Origin: Ignavibacteriae bacterium HGW-Ignavibacteriae-2
GTDB lineage: Bacteria; Bacteroidota; Ignavibacteria; Ignavibacteriales; Melioribacteraceae
Assembly (NCBI GenBank): GCA_002839805.1
Contig: PGYT01000013.1
Coordinates: forward strand, 1-52,933
Length of the DNA stretch: 52,933 bases
Direction of reading: 5' to 3'
Part shown: positions 52,201 through 52,933 of the stretch, in pieces
Layout of the letters: every line of letters begins with the position of its first letter
Numbering within the stretch: the first letter of the stretch is position 1
Notes under the pieces: model-generated
Databases searched by the model: none
The model's input: only the letters and a program-made list of their open reading frames with translations
What the model was told of the DNA's origin: nothing
Program-made: the position numbers and the translations under genes

Positions 52201-52729
52201 TATTTTATATTGATAAGATTTTTATGAAATATAGAAAAGATATTTGAATAGATATTTCCACAATTCTAAATAAATTAATCCACAATAAATAAGTTGAATA
52301 ACAAAATATCTACAATTGATTCCTCCGGTAAAAACCGTAATTATTCTCACTTTTAAAGAATATAAAAGGTTTTAAATTCTGCCGTACATTTTAATAATCA
52401 CTTTGGAATGTTGTACTTAAATTTTAATAGTCCTGGAATAAAAGCCTCAATTAAACTAGTTGTTATTTGTCTGAATCTCATATACCGATAAGTTTCATTA
52501 AAGTGTTATTCTGATATATATTATTTGTGGGATATTTCACACTTTGCACAAATTCAAATAAGTAATTCTGTCCTAAAAATTTAGCCGCAATAATTTGGAA
52601 TTTCCTGCAGCATTAATCGATTACTTTATCATAAATAATTTTAGAAATGGTGTGCGTTGGAAAATTAATAACAAAATGTTTTTTATATTGGTCGGAAAAA
52701 TTATTTCATCCAATTAAAAAGAGTTACTG
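52201..52729. other. Gene-poor intergenic stretch
   Basis: About 530 bases, AT-rich, between crtZ and the partial deacetylase gene. No gene or RNA is supported. Confidence 0.4.
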
Positions 52730-52933
52730 ATGAAAATAAATTTAATTAGCTTCATTCTGCTAACAATTATCTCAACGATTGCGGCGCAGCAAAAACAGGT
52801 CTGTTTTACTCTGGACGATTTACCATTTGTAGCTTTAAATCATACAGAAAATAATTTTCAAACCGATGCCACTATTAAAACATTAGCTATATTAAATAAT
52901 TATAAAATTCCCGCTACAGGTTTTGTGAATGAA
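52730..52933 (+). CDS. Polysaccharide deacetylase-like protein, 3' end outside window
   Basis: The first 68 codons of an exported protein. A signal peptide (INLISFILLTIISTIAAQ, cleavage near residue 19) is followed by QVCFTLDDLPF, the first NodB-type motif with the catalytic/metal Asp pair, and by YKIPATGFVNE, which aligns with the IPATFFV strand of polysaccharide deacetylases. The rest of the active site is beyond the window. It should remove acetyl groups from a glycan of the envelope. Confidence 0.85.
   Translation, partial: MKINLISFILLTIISTIAAQQKQVCFTLDDLPFVALNHTENNFQTDATIKTLAILNNYKIPATGFVNE

Noticed and set aside
1..52933. CRISPR array, tRNA, rRNA or insertion sequence
   Set aside because: No regularly spaced direct repeats, no tRNA T-loop pattern, no rRNA-like sequence and no transposase were found by eye.

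Overview
The window is AT-rich and reads as chromosomal DNA of an Ignavibacteriales-like member of the Bacteroidota/Chlorobi group. Two secreted proteins (4377-5618 and 42629-44941) end in the C-terminal sorting domain with the NYPNPFNP motif typical of type IX secretion in that lineage. Shine-Dalgarno sequences are visible before several genes, and simple hairpin terminators separate convergent genes. The lineage is inferred from motifs, not from a marker gene.

Layout: (1) 1-9.6 kb holds a decayed gene at the left edge, an MscS channel, a CorA transporter with a GTN in place of GMN, a type IX-secreted propeller-like protein, an SLC12-type cotransporter and a glutaminase, separated by long gene-poor stretches. 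(2) 9.66-18.3 kb, all on the minus strand, is a ribosomal-peptide (RiPP) cluster. It has two tandem 59-aa precursor genes missed by simple ORF length cut-offs, an E1-like leader-binding/cyclodehydratase partner, a YcaO cyclodehydratase, a SagB-type dehydrogenase, an M50-like membrane metalloprotease with a PqqD-like N-terminal domain and a large outer-membrane barrel protein; an LpxL-type acyltransferase lies upstream. No ABC exporter is present. (3) 19-26.5 kb holds a secreted cupin and a PL6 polysaccharide-lyase lipoprotein, a NYN-domain protein, a VF530-like protein and a secreted protein with two ricin-like repeats and a long helical region. (4) 26.8-31.2 kb holds a DEAD-box helicase with YwbE, an ABC-F ATPase with a degenerate second ATPase site and a potassium channel. 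(5) 31.3-38.3 kb, minus strand, is an acetate/carboxylate uptake locus: porin, ActP-like symporter, DUF485 protein, a Cache-PAS-PAS-CBS-nucleotidyltransferase fusion and a metallophosphoesterase. (6) 38.6-45.5 kb holds a CPA2 antiporter, a YcaQ-like protein, a YdeI-like protein, a CotH/lamin-tail secreted protein and a decayed secreted-protein gene. (7) 46-47.5 kb is a stress operon whose ECF sigma factor is broken by a frameshift and a stop, while its two downstream genes are intact. (8) 48.2-52.2 kb is a carotenoid operon (crtI, crtB, unknown, lycopene cyclase, crtZ) predicted to make zeaxanthin-type pigment; the window ends inside a polysaccharide deacetylase gene.

The best candidate for an undescribed system is the RiPP cluster. 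Both precursors carry nine cyclisable Cys/Thr residues at identical positions, every third residue in two blocks (36, 39, 42, 45 and 49, 52, 55, 58, plus 59), so they probably become densely azol(in)e-modified peptides. The export route and the function are unknown. All assignments come from reading the sequence; no database search was run.
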